Source: Myxococcales bacterium (GTDB lineage: Bacteria > Myxococcota_A > Polyangia > Fen-1088). Taken from it: a stretch of DNA of 25,669 bases. Each line of letters starts with the position of its first letter. The stretch's first letter is position 1. Positions 6,623-17,149 of this stretch are shown here, in pieces. The stretch lies in contig PMZX01000383.1 of the NCBI GenBank assembly GCA_003170035.1, positions 2,989-28,657 of the forward strand, written 5' to 3'. The notes under the pieces were generated by a model. The model saw only the letters and a list, made by a program, of their open reading frames with translations, was not told where the DNA came from and ran no database searches. A program made the translations under genes and the position numbers.

Positions 6623-8652
6623 ACTTCGAAGACCTCGACCGCAGCTACCTCTGGCATCCCTTTACGCCCATGCGCGAGTGGCTCGCAGAGCCTCCCCTGG
6701 TGATCGAACGCGCGGAGGGGAATGAGCTCATTGATACCGAGGGCCGCCGCTACCTTGATGGCGTCTCCTCGCTCTGGGTGAACGTCCACGGCCACGCACA
6801 CCCTGCAATCAACGCCGCGATATCCCAACAGCTCACCAAGGTCGCGCATACCACCCTGCTCGGTCTTGCCAGCACGCCATCGATCGCCCTGGCCGAGAAA
6901 CTGGTAGCCCTCGCTCCGCCTGGTCTTACTCGCGTCTTCTTCTCCGACTCAGGCTCCACTGCAGTTGAAGTAGCACTAAAATTATCCTTTCAATTCCAAC
7001 AGTTACGCGGTCTCTCGCGGCGCGTGAAGTTTCTTGCGCTGCACAACGCGTATCATGGCGACACCATTGGGTCTGTCTCCCTGGGCGGCATCGACACCTT
7101 CCATCGCGTCTTTCAGCCCCTCCTCTTCCACACCCTTCACGTCAACCCCACCATAGCTGACCTGCAGCAAGCCTTCGCCAACCACGGCCATGAGCTAGCG
7201 GCGCTTGTACTCGAGCCCCTTGTTCAGGGCGCAGCAGGCATGCTCCTCTCGCCTCCCGGCTTCCTGCGCGAGGCCCGATCCCTCTGTGACAAGCATGGCG
7301 TGCTTCTCATCGCTGACGAGGTTGCAACCGGCTTCGGCCGCACCGGCACCATGTTCGCCTGCCAGCAAGAAGGAGTCACCCCCGATCTCCTCGCTCTCGC
7401 CAAGGGGCTTAGTGGCGGCTACCTCCCCGTGGCAGCAACCATGGTCACCGACGAGATCTTCAATCAGTTTCTCGGCTTGCCCGAGGAGCGCGTGACCTTC
7501 TTCCACGGACACAGTTTTGGCGGCAACGCCCTCGGCTGTGCCGCTGCACTGGCTTCGCTCGATCTCTTCGAGCGCGAGCAGACGCTCGCCAACCTTCCCC
7601 CCAAGATCGCCGCCCTGCGCGCCCGACTCAACCAGAAGATCTCTCCCCTCCCTCATGTGTTCGAGATCCGCCAGAAAGGCCTCATGGTCGGCATCGAACT
7701 CAGACGTACTCCCTCCCATCCCTACTCTGCACAGGAGGCAATCGGCGCCCGGGTCTGTCGAATCGTCCGACGCCACGGGGCCATCCTGCGCCCACTCGGA
7801 TCCGTGGTGGTTCTCATGCCGCCGCTATCCATCACGCCCGCCCAGATCGACCGCCTCGTTGACGCCACCGCCGCTGCCATAGCCGACGCCACCGTCGAGC
7901 CCCTGCCCGCCCCCGCTGTCACTCCCTCCCAGCCCCCGCAGCCGAGAACAACCCGCCCACCCGTGCGCGGCATCGTCCTGGTCGGAACAGATACCGGTGT
8001 GGGCAAGACCACGGTTGGCGTGGGTCTGCTTGCCTTGGCCCGAGCCCGAGGCCTCTCCCCAGTGCCGTTCAAACCGGTGGAAACCGGAGCCGCCCCCGAC
8101 CCGGATGATGCTCTCCGTCTGCGGTCAGCCGCTGGGCAGGACGCACTTCCGCTCGCGATCGTCTGCCCGTATTCCTTCTCCCCTCCAGTCGCCCCTGCCC
8201 TGGCCGCGGAACAAGCTTCCACGCGCCTGACTCTCGATGCCATCATGTCCGCAGCACGTCGCGCTGCCGCTTGCGGCGATTTCCTTCTGGTCGAGTCAGC
8301 CGGTGGCGTGCTGTCGCCCTACTCCGAGGAACTCACCACCGCCGACCTGGCCGCCGCCCTCGGACTTCCTCTCGTTCTCGTAGCACGCAACGCCCTCGGC
8401 GCCATCAGCCACGCAGCCCTCGCCATAGCCGAGTTGCGCCGCCGCAACCTCCCTCTTCTCGGCGTCCTGTTCGTGGACACCACGGAAGCCTCCACACCCG
8501 ACCGCGCCCACAACCCTCGCTTCGTTCACTCCCTCACCGGGGTCCGCGTCCTCGGCACACTTCCATTCCTCCCAGTCCCCTCACCCGAGGGCCTCGCCGC
8601 CGCCCTTCGCCGCAGCGTCGACGTCGACGCAATACTCACTGCTCTCAGGTAG
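6619..8652 (+). CDS. bioAD: BioA-BioD fusion: DAPA aminotransferase plus dethiobiotin synthetase
   Basis: One 677-residue chain joins two consecutive biotin steps. Residues 1-428 are a class III PLP aminotransferase (8-amino-7-oxononanoate to 7,8-diaminopelargonate) with YLWHPFTPM, FFSDSGSTAVEVALK, NAYHGDT, IADEVATGFGRTG (Asp233) and PLP lysine Lys262 in AKGLSGGYLP. A Pro-rich linker (about 429-448) leads to BioD (449-677), an ATP-dependent carboxylase forming dethiobiotin, with P-loop GTDTGVGKT, FKPVETG and VESAGGVLSPY. The BioA half has Phe15 and Leu52 where E. coli BioA has Tyr17 and Trp52 (motifs HPYT and SSWW). It resembles the lysine-using Bacillus subtilis enzyme as I recall it (FFHGHS, GGYLP, NVHGH), so the amino donor may not be SAM. 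The ATG overlaps the bioF stop. The 3' end overlaps jag tail-to-tail by eight bases. bioB and the bioC/bioH steps are not in the window. Confidence 0.94.
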   Translation: MNFEDLDRSYLWHPFTPMREWLAEPPLVIERAEGNELIDTEGRRYLDGVSSLWVNVHGHAHPAINAAISQQLTKVAHTTLLGLASTPSIALAEKLVALAPPGLTRVFFSDSGSTAVEVALKLSFQFQQLRGLSRRVKFLALHNAYHGDTIGSVSLGGIDTFHRVFQPLLFHTLHVNPTIADLQQAFANHGHELAALVLEPLVQGAAGMLLSPPGFLREARSLCDKHGVLLIADEVATGFGRTGTMFACQQEGVTPDLLALAKGLSGGYLPVAATMVTDEIFNQFLGLPEERVTFFHGHSFGGNALGCAAALASLDLFEREQTLANLPPKIAALRARLNQKISPLPHVFEIRQKGLMVGIELRRTPSHPYSAQEAIGARVCRIVRRHGAILRPLGSVVVLMPPLSITPAQIDRLVDATAAAIADATVEPLPAPAVTPSQPPQPRTTRPPVRGIVLVGTDTGVGKTTVGVGLLALARARGLSPVPFKPVETGAAPDPDDALRLRSAAGQDALPLAIVCPYSFSPPVAPALAAEQASTRLTLDAIMSAARRAAACGDFLLVESAGGVLSPYSEELTTADLAAALGLPLVLVARNALGAISHAALAIAELRRRNLPLLGVLFVDTTEASTPDRAHNPRFVHSLTGVRVLGTLPFLPVPSPEGLAAALRRSVDVDAILTALR

Positions 8653-9133
8653 CCTGCACCGGCCGCTCCTTGGGAAAGATCACAACCCGACGACCGGGCC
8701 CCTCGCCCTCGGATTCCGTCCTTACCCCCGGATGCTCTGCCAAAGTCGTATGTACCACCTTGCGATCGTGGGGGCTCATCGGCTCCACCGGAACCGGACG
8801 TCCAGAGCGCACCGCCTTCTCTGCCAGCCGGCGCGCCAAGTCTGCCAGGGAGTCCTCGCGCCGCCCCCGGTACCCTTCGGCGTCGACTATCAAGGCGGCG
8901 ACATCGCCCGGCTTCTTGAACACGATTCGGCTGACCAGATACTGAAGCGCGTCCAGGGTCGCCCCTTTCTTCCCGATGACCAGCCCCGATTCCGAGCCAT
9001 GTGCGTCGAGGATGATCCTCTCTCCGTCGTCAAAGGCGCTCACCTCGGCGTCAACCCCCATGCGCTCAAGCACGTCCCGCAGCACCTTCGCCGCCAGCTC
9101 ACGTTTCTCGCCCAGCGCTCCCTGCTCGCTCAT
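8645..9133 (-). CDS. jag: Jag/KhpB-family KH-R3H RNA-binding protein
   Basis: This 162-residue protein has a KH domain with the VIGKKGATLDALQYLV loop (about residues 45-65) and a C-terminal R3H domain with MSPHDRKVVHTTLAEHPGV ahead of the final strand RRVVIFP. In other bacteria KhpB/Jag partners with KhpA in RNA binding and affects cell elongation and division. The ATG at 9133 is chosen because GGGAG precedes it and the sequence upstream looks non-domain; a longer frame to 9232 exists. The N-terminal Jag_N domain of Firmicutes proteins is absent, as in many other phyla. jag usually follows yidC, but here it lies about 9 kb from it. It follows the basic-protein gene by 19 bases and overlaps the bioAD end. 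Confidence 0.9.
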   Translation of the reverse strand: MSEQGALGEKRELAAKVLRDVLERMGVDAEVSAFDDGERIILDAHGSESGLVIGKKGATLDALQYLVSRIVFKKPGDVAALIVDAEGYRGRREDSLADLARRLAEKAVRSGRPVPVEPMSPHDRKVVHTTLAEHPGVRTESEGEGPGRRVVIFPKERPVQAT

Positions 9134-9152
9134 TGCTGTGCTGCTCCCGTCG

Positions 9153-9491
9153 TCATATGTTGAACGTGGCAATTGGAGTCGGCAGGGGCGGAGGTGCCCC
9201 GCGACCCTCGGGCTCGTGCCCTGCCGGGACAAGGCCCGAGGAAACCCGGTCAGCGCCAGCGCCTGGCTTCGCTACCACTCCCGGCTCCTTGGTTCCTGCG
9301 GCCACAGGCCGCATCGCCTTGCGCCGCCTTTCCGTTGGCCTCTCTTTTCGCGAGGCGACTTTGGTCAACGTTCCGCGTTGCTTCCCAACGCGGCGCTTTC
9401 TGGCGCTCTTTGAATGAGTACGGCCCTTCTTTCGAACCCGCTTTCTCTCGCTGCTGGTCCGTGCCCTCTTCTTCTTGCTCGTCACCTTCAT
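9153..9491 (-). CDS. small, highly basic protein of unknown function
   Basis: The frame encodes about 112 residues. The first 60 are extremely rich in Lys and Arg (for example KVTSKKKRARTSSERKRVRK), and the last 50 are Gly/Pro/Ala-rich and end in TFNI. It has no recognisable domain, signal peptide or membrane helix. The basic tail suggests binding to nucleic acid or ribosomes, an inference from composition only. Support for it being real is position: it runs in the same direction as jag, and a GGGAG motif lies in the 19-base gap between them. The start is uncertain: ATG at 9491, GTG at 9497, TTG at 9506 or GTG at 9521, the last merging with an AAGGGAGGTGA purine run. Open frames on the other strand also cover this region, so spurious coding cannot be excluded. 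Confidence 0.5.
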   Translation of the reverse strand: MKVTSKKKRARTSSERKRVRKKGRTHSKSARKRRVGKQRGTLTKVASRKERPTERRRKAMRPVAAGTKEPGVVAKPGAGADRVSSGLVPAGHEPEGRGAPPPLPTPIATFNI

Positions 9492-9675
9492 GGTCACGTG
9501 GGACAAGACCCTACTTTTCACCTCCCTTGCTTGTCAACTCCAACCCTTCCTTTTCAAATACCTTCGCCTGGTTGCATGTTGAATGCTAGAGTACCTGTAG
9601 TTAGATGTGTGTCGCAGGACTGCCCGTGTCATTGCAGTTTCTAGGTCTTTGCGTAGTCTCCAATACAGATTCATG

Positions 9676-9704
9676 TTGACGGGTCAGAACCAGTTTGGTA
9701 AAGT
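9676..9704 (+). promoter_or_regulatory. cdnL promoter (sigma70 type)
   Basis: TTGACG (9676-9681) and TAAAGT (9699-9704) are separated by exactly 17 bases, which gives a good housekeeping promoter. Transcription is predicted to begin around 9711, within a few bases of a perfect hairpin. Upstream of it, 9522-9675 holds nothing I can name. Confidence 0.65.
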
Positions 9705-9708
9705 GCGC

Positions 9709-9729
9709 GCGCTTCGGCTTCCGAAGCGC
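9709..9729 (+). promoter_or_regulatory. perfect stem-loop at the 5' end of the cdnL leader RNA
   Basis: GCGCTTCGG, a CTT loop and CCGAAGCGC form a 9-bp perfect stem that begins at the predicted transcription start. It is about 30 bases ahead of the ribosome-binding site, too far to block it directly. There is no T-run, so it is not an intrinsic terminator. A 5'-end stability element is the simplest reading. Confidence 0.6.
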
Positions 9730-9759
9730 CCTGTTTCTCAACATCACGAGAGGACCCAA

Positions 9760-10251
9760 ATGGAGCCATCTTTCCACGTAGGAGACTTGGCGGTCTACCC
9801 GGCTCACGGGGTGGCGCAGATCACCGGTATTGAAACCCGCGAGATCTCGTCCAGCAAGCAGACGTTCTACATCCTGAAGATTCTCGACAACGGGATGAAG
9901 ATCATGATTCCGACGAAGAACGCCGGCGCCGTCGGTCTGCGTGAGCTCATCCGCGCCGACGAGGTCGACGAGGTCTTCGAGATTCTCAAGAGTCGAGAGG
10001 TTTCCGTGGAGGGACAGACCTGGAATCGGCGCTACCGCGAGTACATGGAGAAAATCAAGACCGGTTCGGTCTTCGAGATCGCGGAAGTCTTGCGGGATCT
10101 GCAACGCCTGAAGGGGGACAAGGAACTGTCCTTCGGCGAGCGCAAGATGCTCGACACCGCCCGTACCCTCCTCGTCAAGGAGATTGCAGTCGCAACCAAG
10201 TCCAACGAGGGGAAGATCGAGGAAAGACTGAACCGCATCTTCGCCTGCTAG
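9760..10251 (+). CDS. cdnL: CdnL, CarD-family RNA polymerase-binding transcription factor
   Basis: CdnL binds the RNA polymerase beta subunit and stabilises open complexes at housekeeping and rRNA promoters; it is essential in Myxococcus xanthus. The 163-residue protein has the N-terminal RNAP-interaction domain (GDLAVYPAHGVAQITGIE, then ILDNGMKIMIPT) and the helical C-terminal DNA-binding domain, with the highly conserved TWNRRYREYMEKIKTGSVFE and LSFGERKMLDTAR. The ATG at 9760 is set by GAGAGG seven bases upstream and by family length; the frame stays open to 9607 but the extension has no homology. It lacks the HMGA-like tail of full CarD, so CdnL is the right subgroup. It stands alone between its own promoter and terminator. 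Confidence 0.94.
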   Translation: MEPSFHVGDLAVYPAHGVAQITGIETREISSSKQTFYILKILDNGMKIMIPTKNAGAVGLRELIRADEVDEVFEILKSREVSVEGQTWNRRYREYMEKIKTGSVFEIAEVLRDLQRLKGDKELSFGERKMLDTARTLLVKEIAVATKSNEGKIEERLNRIFAC

Positions 10252-10267
10252 CTGATTCCCATTTCGC

Positions 10268-10306
10268 AAAGCCCCGGTTGGACTCCCGACCGGGGCTTTC
10301 CTTTTT
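10268..10306 (+). terminator. intrinsic terminator after cdnL
   Basis: AAAGCCCCGGT (10268-10278) pairs perfectly with ACCGGGGCTTT (10289-10299) across a 10-base loop, followed by CC and TTTTT (10302-10306). It lies 16 bases after the cdnL stop. The flanking A-run is short, so it may weakly stop gyrB transcription from the other side as well. Confidence 0.92.
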
Positions 10307-10342
10307 CGTCTTTCGGAGCGCGCGCCCCATGGGCGGCTCGGG

Positions 10343-13977
<3,635 letters not shown>

Positions 13978-14048
13978 GTCAGCGTCGAGTGGGGAGCCGG
14001 CGAGGTTCGCTCGCCGCGCACCATCGCGGGAGGGTCAGGGTTCCCATT

Positions 14049-15152
14049 TTAGAGCCGCATGGGCATGACCACGCCAAGGTAGTCGCTGTCATCGGCGGGA
14101 CGGATCACTGCCGGGTCCAAGTCTTCGCCCAACTCCAGCCGCACGTTTTTGGAAGCCATTTCGGAGAGGAGGTCGATGAAGTAACGCGCGTTGAAGCCAA
14201 TCTGCAGTGGCGATCCCTTGTATTCCACGTCCAGCTTTTCTCGCGCGTTGCCAAGATCCGGGTTGTCCGCCTCGATGGCGAGTGATCCCTTTTCCAGGCT
14301 AAGCCGAATGCCCCAGGTCTTGTCCGATGCGATAACCGACACTCGACGAAGCGCATCCAACAGAACCTCTCGCTCGATGGCTAGGATCTTGTCGTTCTCT
14401 TTCGGGATGACCTGCTCATAAGGTGGAAATTGTCCCTCGCCCAGTTTCACCGTGAGCGTCATATCGTCGGCTCGCAGCACGAAGTACCCCTGATGGATTC
14501 CTATGTCGCAAGCCGCCTCGCGACCCTCGATCGCTCGCCTGATCTCCCCGACCCCTTTGCGCGGGATAAGCACACCGCTCGCCAGCTTGGGTCCATTGGC
14601 AAGGGCCTTGCCAAACTTGGAAAGACGATGGCCGTCGGTCGAGACCATCCGGGCGATCTCTCCATCTGCCTCGAAGAGCACGCTGGCAAGGTGAGGCCTA
14701 GTATCGTCCTGGGAAATGGAGAAAATCGTCTTGCCAATCATCTCGGAAAGGACCGCAGGATCAACTGCGCTCAGCTCCGCATCGGCTACCGCTGGAAGTT
14801 TGGGATAGTCCCTCTCGCTCATCCCCACGACCTTGAATTCCGCCCGCCCACTTTGGATCTCCAGCCAGTTGTGCTCGGTTCTCCGCAGATGAACCTCTTC
14901 CCCCGCCAGGCCTTTGGCTATTTCGAAGGCTTGTCTTGCTCCAACCGTCACTCCTCCTTCCTGTTCAACCCTGGCAGGCAGCGTCACCACCATCGCAACC
15001 TTGAGATCTGTCGCTGCACACGAGACGCGATCCACTCCCTCGCTGCGAATAAGCACGTTGGAAAGGATAGGCATGGTGCTTTTTCGATCGGCTATTCCAT
15101 GCGCCAGGTAGAGGCCCCTGAGCAGTTTGCTTTTTTCAATCCGAATGTCCAT
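14049..15152 (-). CDS. dnaN: DNA polymerase III beta sliding clamp
   Basis: The beta clamp encircles DNA as a dimer and tethers polymerase III and many repair proteins. From the ATG at 15152 it has 367 residues, typical of the three-fold repeated clamp. Recognisable parts are the N-terminal LLRGLYLAHGIADRKSTMPILSNV region, RDYPKLP, the STDGHRLSKF segment and the C-terminal PADDSDYLGVVMPMRL, with the family's usual PMRL ending. GAGG seven bases upstream supports the ATG rather than the TTG one codon before it. It is separated from dnaA by about 400 bases, a long gap for this pair, and may have its own promoter. Confidence 0.97.
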   Translation of the reverse strand: MDIRIEKSKLLRGLYLAHGIADRKSTMPILSNVLIRSEGVDRVSCAATDLKVAMVVTLPARVEQEGGVTVGARQAFEIAKGLAGEEVHLRRTEHNWLEIQSGRAEFKVVGMSERDYPKLPAVADAELSAVDPAVLSEMIGKTIFSISQDDTRPHLASVLFEADGEIARMVSTDGHRLSKFGKALANGPKLASGVLIPRKGVGEIRRAIEGREAACDIGIHQGYFVLRADDMTLTVKLGEGQFPPYEQVIPKENDKILAIEREVLLDALRRVSVIASDKTWGIRLSLEKGSLAIEADNPDLGNAREKLDVEYKGSPLQIGFNARYFIDLLSEMASKNVRLELGEDLDPAVIRPADDSDYLGVVMPMRL

Positions 15153-15223
15153 CAATCATCCTCGTCCTGTTGTCTCGTCACCAGTCGCTCTGAATCTATA
15201 AAGATCTGATCAAAGAAGGCAGA

Positions 15224-15252
15224 AGTATAAGGCCCTGTGGATTCCTTGAAAG
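15224..15252 (-). promoter_or_regulatory. candidate dnaN promoter
   Basis: On the minus strand TATACT (15229 to 15224) is preceded at 17 bases by CTTTCA (15252 to 15247, 3 of 6). A DnaA-box-like GAATCCACA (minus strand, 15244 to 15236; two mismatches) falls in the spacer, which could put dnaN under DnaA control. A second possible -10 (TATAGA) lies closer, at 15200 to 15195. Both calls rest on reading only. Confidence 0.3.
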
Positions 15253-15496
15253 AATTGGTTTCTCGTCGGTAGAGGAGGGAATAGGCCTTGGGGAAAAGCT
15301 GGGAGAATGGAGGGGAGAAAAGCCTGGAAAGGGTGGATAGGAAGTTTTCAAGTTCTGACCCACAGCTTTGTACCAGAGACTTAGACAGTCAACTGTTGAG
15401 AGAGAGGAGAGCAGAGACTTTGTGCCCGGGAGAGAGGAGGCACGGTGCACCACCCGGCGAGGTGGACGGAAGGAGATGCTTCCCCCATAGCGTACG

Positions 15497-15531
15497 CGGG
15501 CCAGTCCCGCGATAAGAGAAGGACTGGCCTG
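15497..15531 (-). other. strong stem-loop downstream of dnaA
   Basis: GGCCAGTCC (15499-15507) and GGACTGGCC (15521-15529) are perfectly complementary with a 13-base loop, and the stem extends by a G-U and a C-G pair. It starts about 19 bases after the dnaA stop. With no T-run on the transcript side it is not a standard intrinsic terminator. It could protect the dnaA mRNA 3' end or attenuate read-through into dnaN. Confidence 0.6.
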
Positions 15532-15549
15532 AGAGAGAGAACACAGCGC

Positions 15550-16914
15550 TCAGCGCTGGCGCAGGTGACTCTCGAGCGTGCTCACCACACTGCGCAGGTT
15601 GGGGTCTTGCGCGAGTAGGTTTTCGATCTTCTTTACCGCGCTGATGACGGTGGAGTGATCTTTGCCACCAAAGCGGCCGCCAATCTCGGGGAAGCTCGAT
15701 CCTGTGAGCTTGCGCGCTAGGTACATGGCGATCATGCGTGGACGGGCCACAGATTGGAGGCGCTTCGGCCCCCTCAAATCGTGCAGCTTGATATCGAAGT
15801 AGGTTGCCACCTCGCGCTGGATGGCTTCGATGCTGAACCCCTGTGGGGTCGCGCTCACCAGATCCTGAAGCACTTCATCAGCAAACTTCTTGTCGATGCT
15901 GCGGCCGGTAATCGAAGAGCGAGCTGAGAGTTGCAGCAACGCACCTTCCAACTCGCGAACATTCGAGCGGATCACTGTGGCAACAGCCAAGGCTACCTCG
16001 TCACTCAGGGCCATCTTCTCGCGCTCAGCCTTGCGCTTGAGAATGGCAACCCGCGTTTCCAAGTCGGGATGTCCAATCTCCGCGATCAGCCCCCAGGCGA
16101 ACCGGCTCTGCAGCCGTTCCTCGACCCCCGGCAACTCGGCTGGCAGCTTGTCGCAAGTCAGGACGATTTGCTTCTGGGCGAGATGGAGGGCGTTGAAGGT
16201 GTGGAAGAACTCATCCTGCGTGCTGTCCTTGTTGGCAAGGAACTGGATGTCGTCGATTAAGAGAACATCCGGTGTCTCGCGGTAGAACGAGCGAAACTCC
16301 TCCATCAGGCTGACGCTACTTGGCTGCCTGCGCTGGTTCATCATCATCGACCGGATGAAGTGAGTGACGAACTGCTCGCATGTCACCACCGTTATCTTCC
16401 AGTCTGGGTGCTGGCGGTGAATCTCGTGCCCGATGGCGTGCAGGAGGTGTGTCTTCCCGAGCCCGACACCCCCGTAGAGAAACAAGGGATTGTATTTTGA
16501 TCCCGGAGAGCTGGCCACCATGCGTGCTGCCGCATGGCCAAACTGGTTTCTCGCGCCGACCACAAAGCTCTCGAACGTGTAGCGGCTGTCCAGGCCGGCT
16601 GGCGTCGGACGCCAAGCGGCGACATCCCCCAGTGACTCGCCCACGGCATCCGGTGTCTTGGCTGGCATTGGCGACTCCTCCGGGACTTCGAACTCGACAG
16701 CGAACGACCTCTGTGCGCGTATTCGTAGATTCTCTAGAATGGAGGGAAGGAAGTTGTCCTCGAACCATTCCTTGTGATAGCGATTGGGCGCCCGCAGTCG
16801 GATGTGACCATCGCTGATGGCCAAGCACTCTATCGGGCGCAACCACTGGTCGCGGTTTGCCGGCTTGACCCTTTCCTCTATCGAACGAACAGCTTCGCCC
16901 CAGAGCTCAATCAT
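15550..16914 (-). CDS. dnaA: chromosomal replication initiator DnaA
   Basis: DnaA, bound to ATP, recognises DnaA boxes at oriC, melts the origin and loads the helicase. The 454-residue protein has all four domains: domain I (MIELWGEAVRSIEERV, WLRPI), a short linker, the AAA+ core beginning YTFESFVVGARNQFGHAAA with Walker A GGVGLGKT (148-155) and Walker B VLLIDDIQFL, and domain IV with the signature FGGKDHSTVISAVKKIE that reads the DnaA box. The ATG at 16914 is the family start; its ribosome-binding region coincides with a DnaA-box-like sequence, suggesting autoregulation. It diverges from rpmH across the candidate origin. Confidence 0.98.
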   Translation of the reverse strand: MIELWGEAVRSIEERVKPANRDQWLRPIECLAISDGHIRLRAPNRYHKEWFEDNFLPSILENLRIRAQRSFAVEFEVPEESPMPAKTPDAVGESLGDVAAWRPTPAGLDSRYTFESFVVGARNQFGHAAARMVASSPGSKYNPLFLYGGVGLGKTHLLHAIGHEIHRQHPDWKITVVTCEQFVTHFIRSMMMNQRRQPSSVSLMEEFRSFYRETPDVLLIDDIQFLANKDSTQDEFFHTFNALHLAQKQIVLTCDKLPAELPGVEERLQSRFAWGLIAEIGHPDLETRVAILKRKAEREKMALSDEVALAVATVIRSNVRELEGALLQLSARSSITGRSIDKKFADEVLQDLVSATPQGFSIEAIQREVATYFDIKLHDLRGPKRLQSVARPRMIAMYLARKLTGSSFPEIGGRFGGKDHSTVISAVKKIENLLAQDPNLRSVVSTLESHLRQR

Positions 16915-16917
16915 GTT

Positions 16918-16926
16918 CTATCCACA
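16918..16926. promoter_or_regulatory. near-consensus DnaA box overlapping the dnaA ribosome-binding region
   Basis: CTATCCACA differs from the E. coli consensus TTATCCACA only at the first base. Read on the dnaA strand it is TGTGGATAG, ending three bases before the ATG, so its GGA is also the only Shine-Dalgarno-like element. DnaA binding here could repress dnaA and would contribute to the origin. Confidence 0.6.
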
Positions 16927-16982
16927 ACAAGGTCAGTACAGAAAATCAAACAATCTCAACACGTTGGAGGCCGTTCCCCCCT

Positions 16983-17084
16983 GTTCATCAACAGGCCCAT
17001 CGGCGCTGCGCCCAGATTTCCCTCTCGCGTGAGGGCCCAGCGAGACGACCCGATGGCAGGCGGTTTGTTTATCAACCGGCCATC
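16983..17084 (+). repeat. pair of diverged direct repeats in the candidate origin
   Basis: GTTCATCAACAGGCCCATC (16983-17001) and GTTTATCAACCGGCCATC (17067-17084) share the pattern GTTyATCAACmGGCC(C)ATC with two substitutions and one indel, 84 bases apart. The second contains TTATCAACC, two mismatches from a DnaA box. They could be weak initiator-binding sites. Confidence 0.45.
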
Positions 17085-17098
17085 TCACCGACAAGACC

Positions 17099-17149
17099 AA
17101 AAACCGCGAGCTGCAAAGGTGCCGAAGATCAGGGCGGTTTTTCTCGCGG
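17099..17149. repeat. compound inverted repeat in the candidate origin
   Basis: AAAAACCG (17099-17106) is complementary to CGGTTTTT (17135-17142), and CCGCGAG (17104-17110) to CTCGCGG (17143-17149). The two nested pairings are alternatives, because the left arms overlap. No T-run or gene end suggests a terminator. Its place inside the strand-switch region makes an origin role possible. Confidence 0.35.

Larger units (their letters stand above)
15153..15549. other. dnaA-dnaN intergenic region, no gene
   Basis: These 397 bases are purine-rich on the plus strand (many GAGAGAGG runs) and thus pyrimidine-rich in the dnaA-dnaN transcript. They hold a candidate dnaN promoter, a strong stem-loop just after dnaA, and three weak DnaA-box-like sites (TGTGGATTC at 15236, GGTGGATAG at 15334, TGACCCACA at 15356; two or more mismatches each). 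An 85-codon open frame on the minus strand is not convincing. In some bacteria the origin or part of it lies here, so this is the second oriC candidate. Confidence 0.5.

Noticed and set aside
9486..9506. A second CACGTG core near 9496 as another parS
   Set aside because: Only the right half matches (4 of 5 flanking bases); the left flank matches none, so it is not a parS site.
15196..15453. 85-codon minus-strand open frame between dnaA and dnaN
   Set aside because: Low-complexity Ser/Pro/Leu sequence from the pyrimidine-rich strand with no motif and no start signal.
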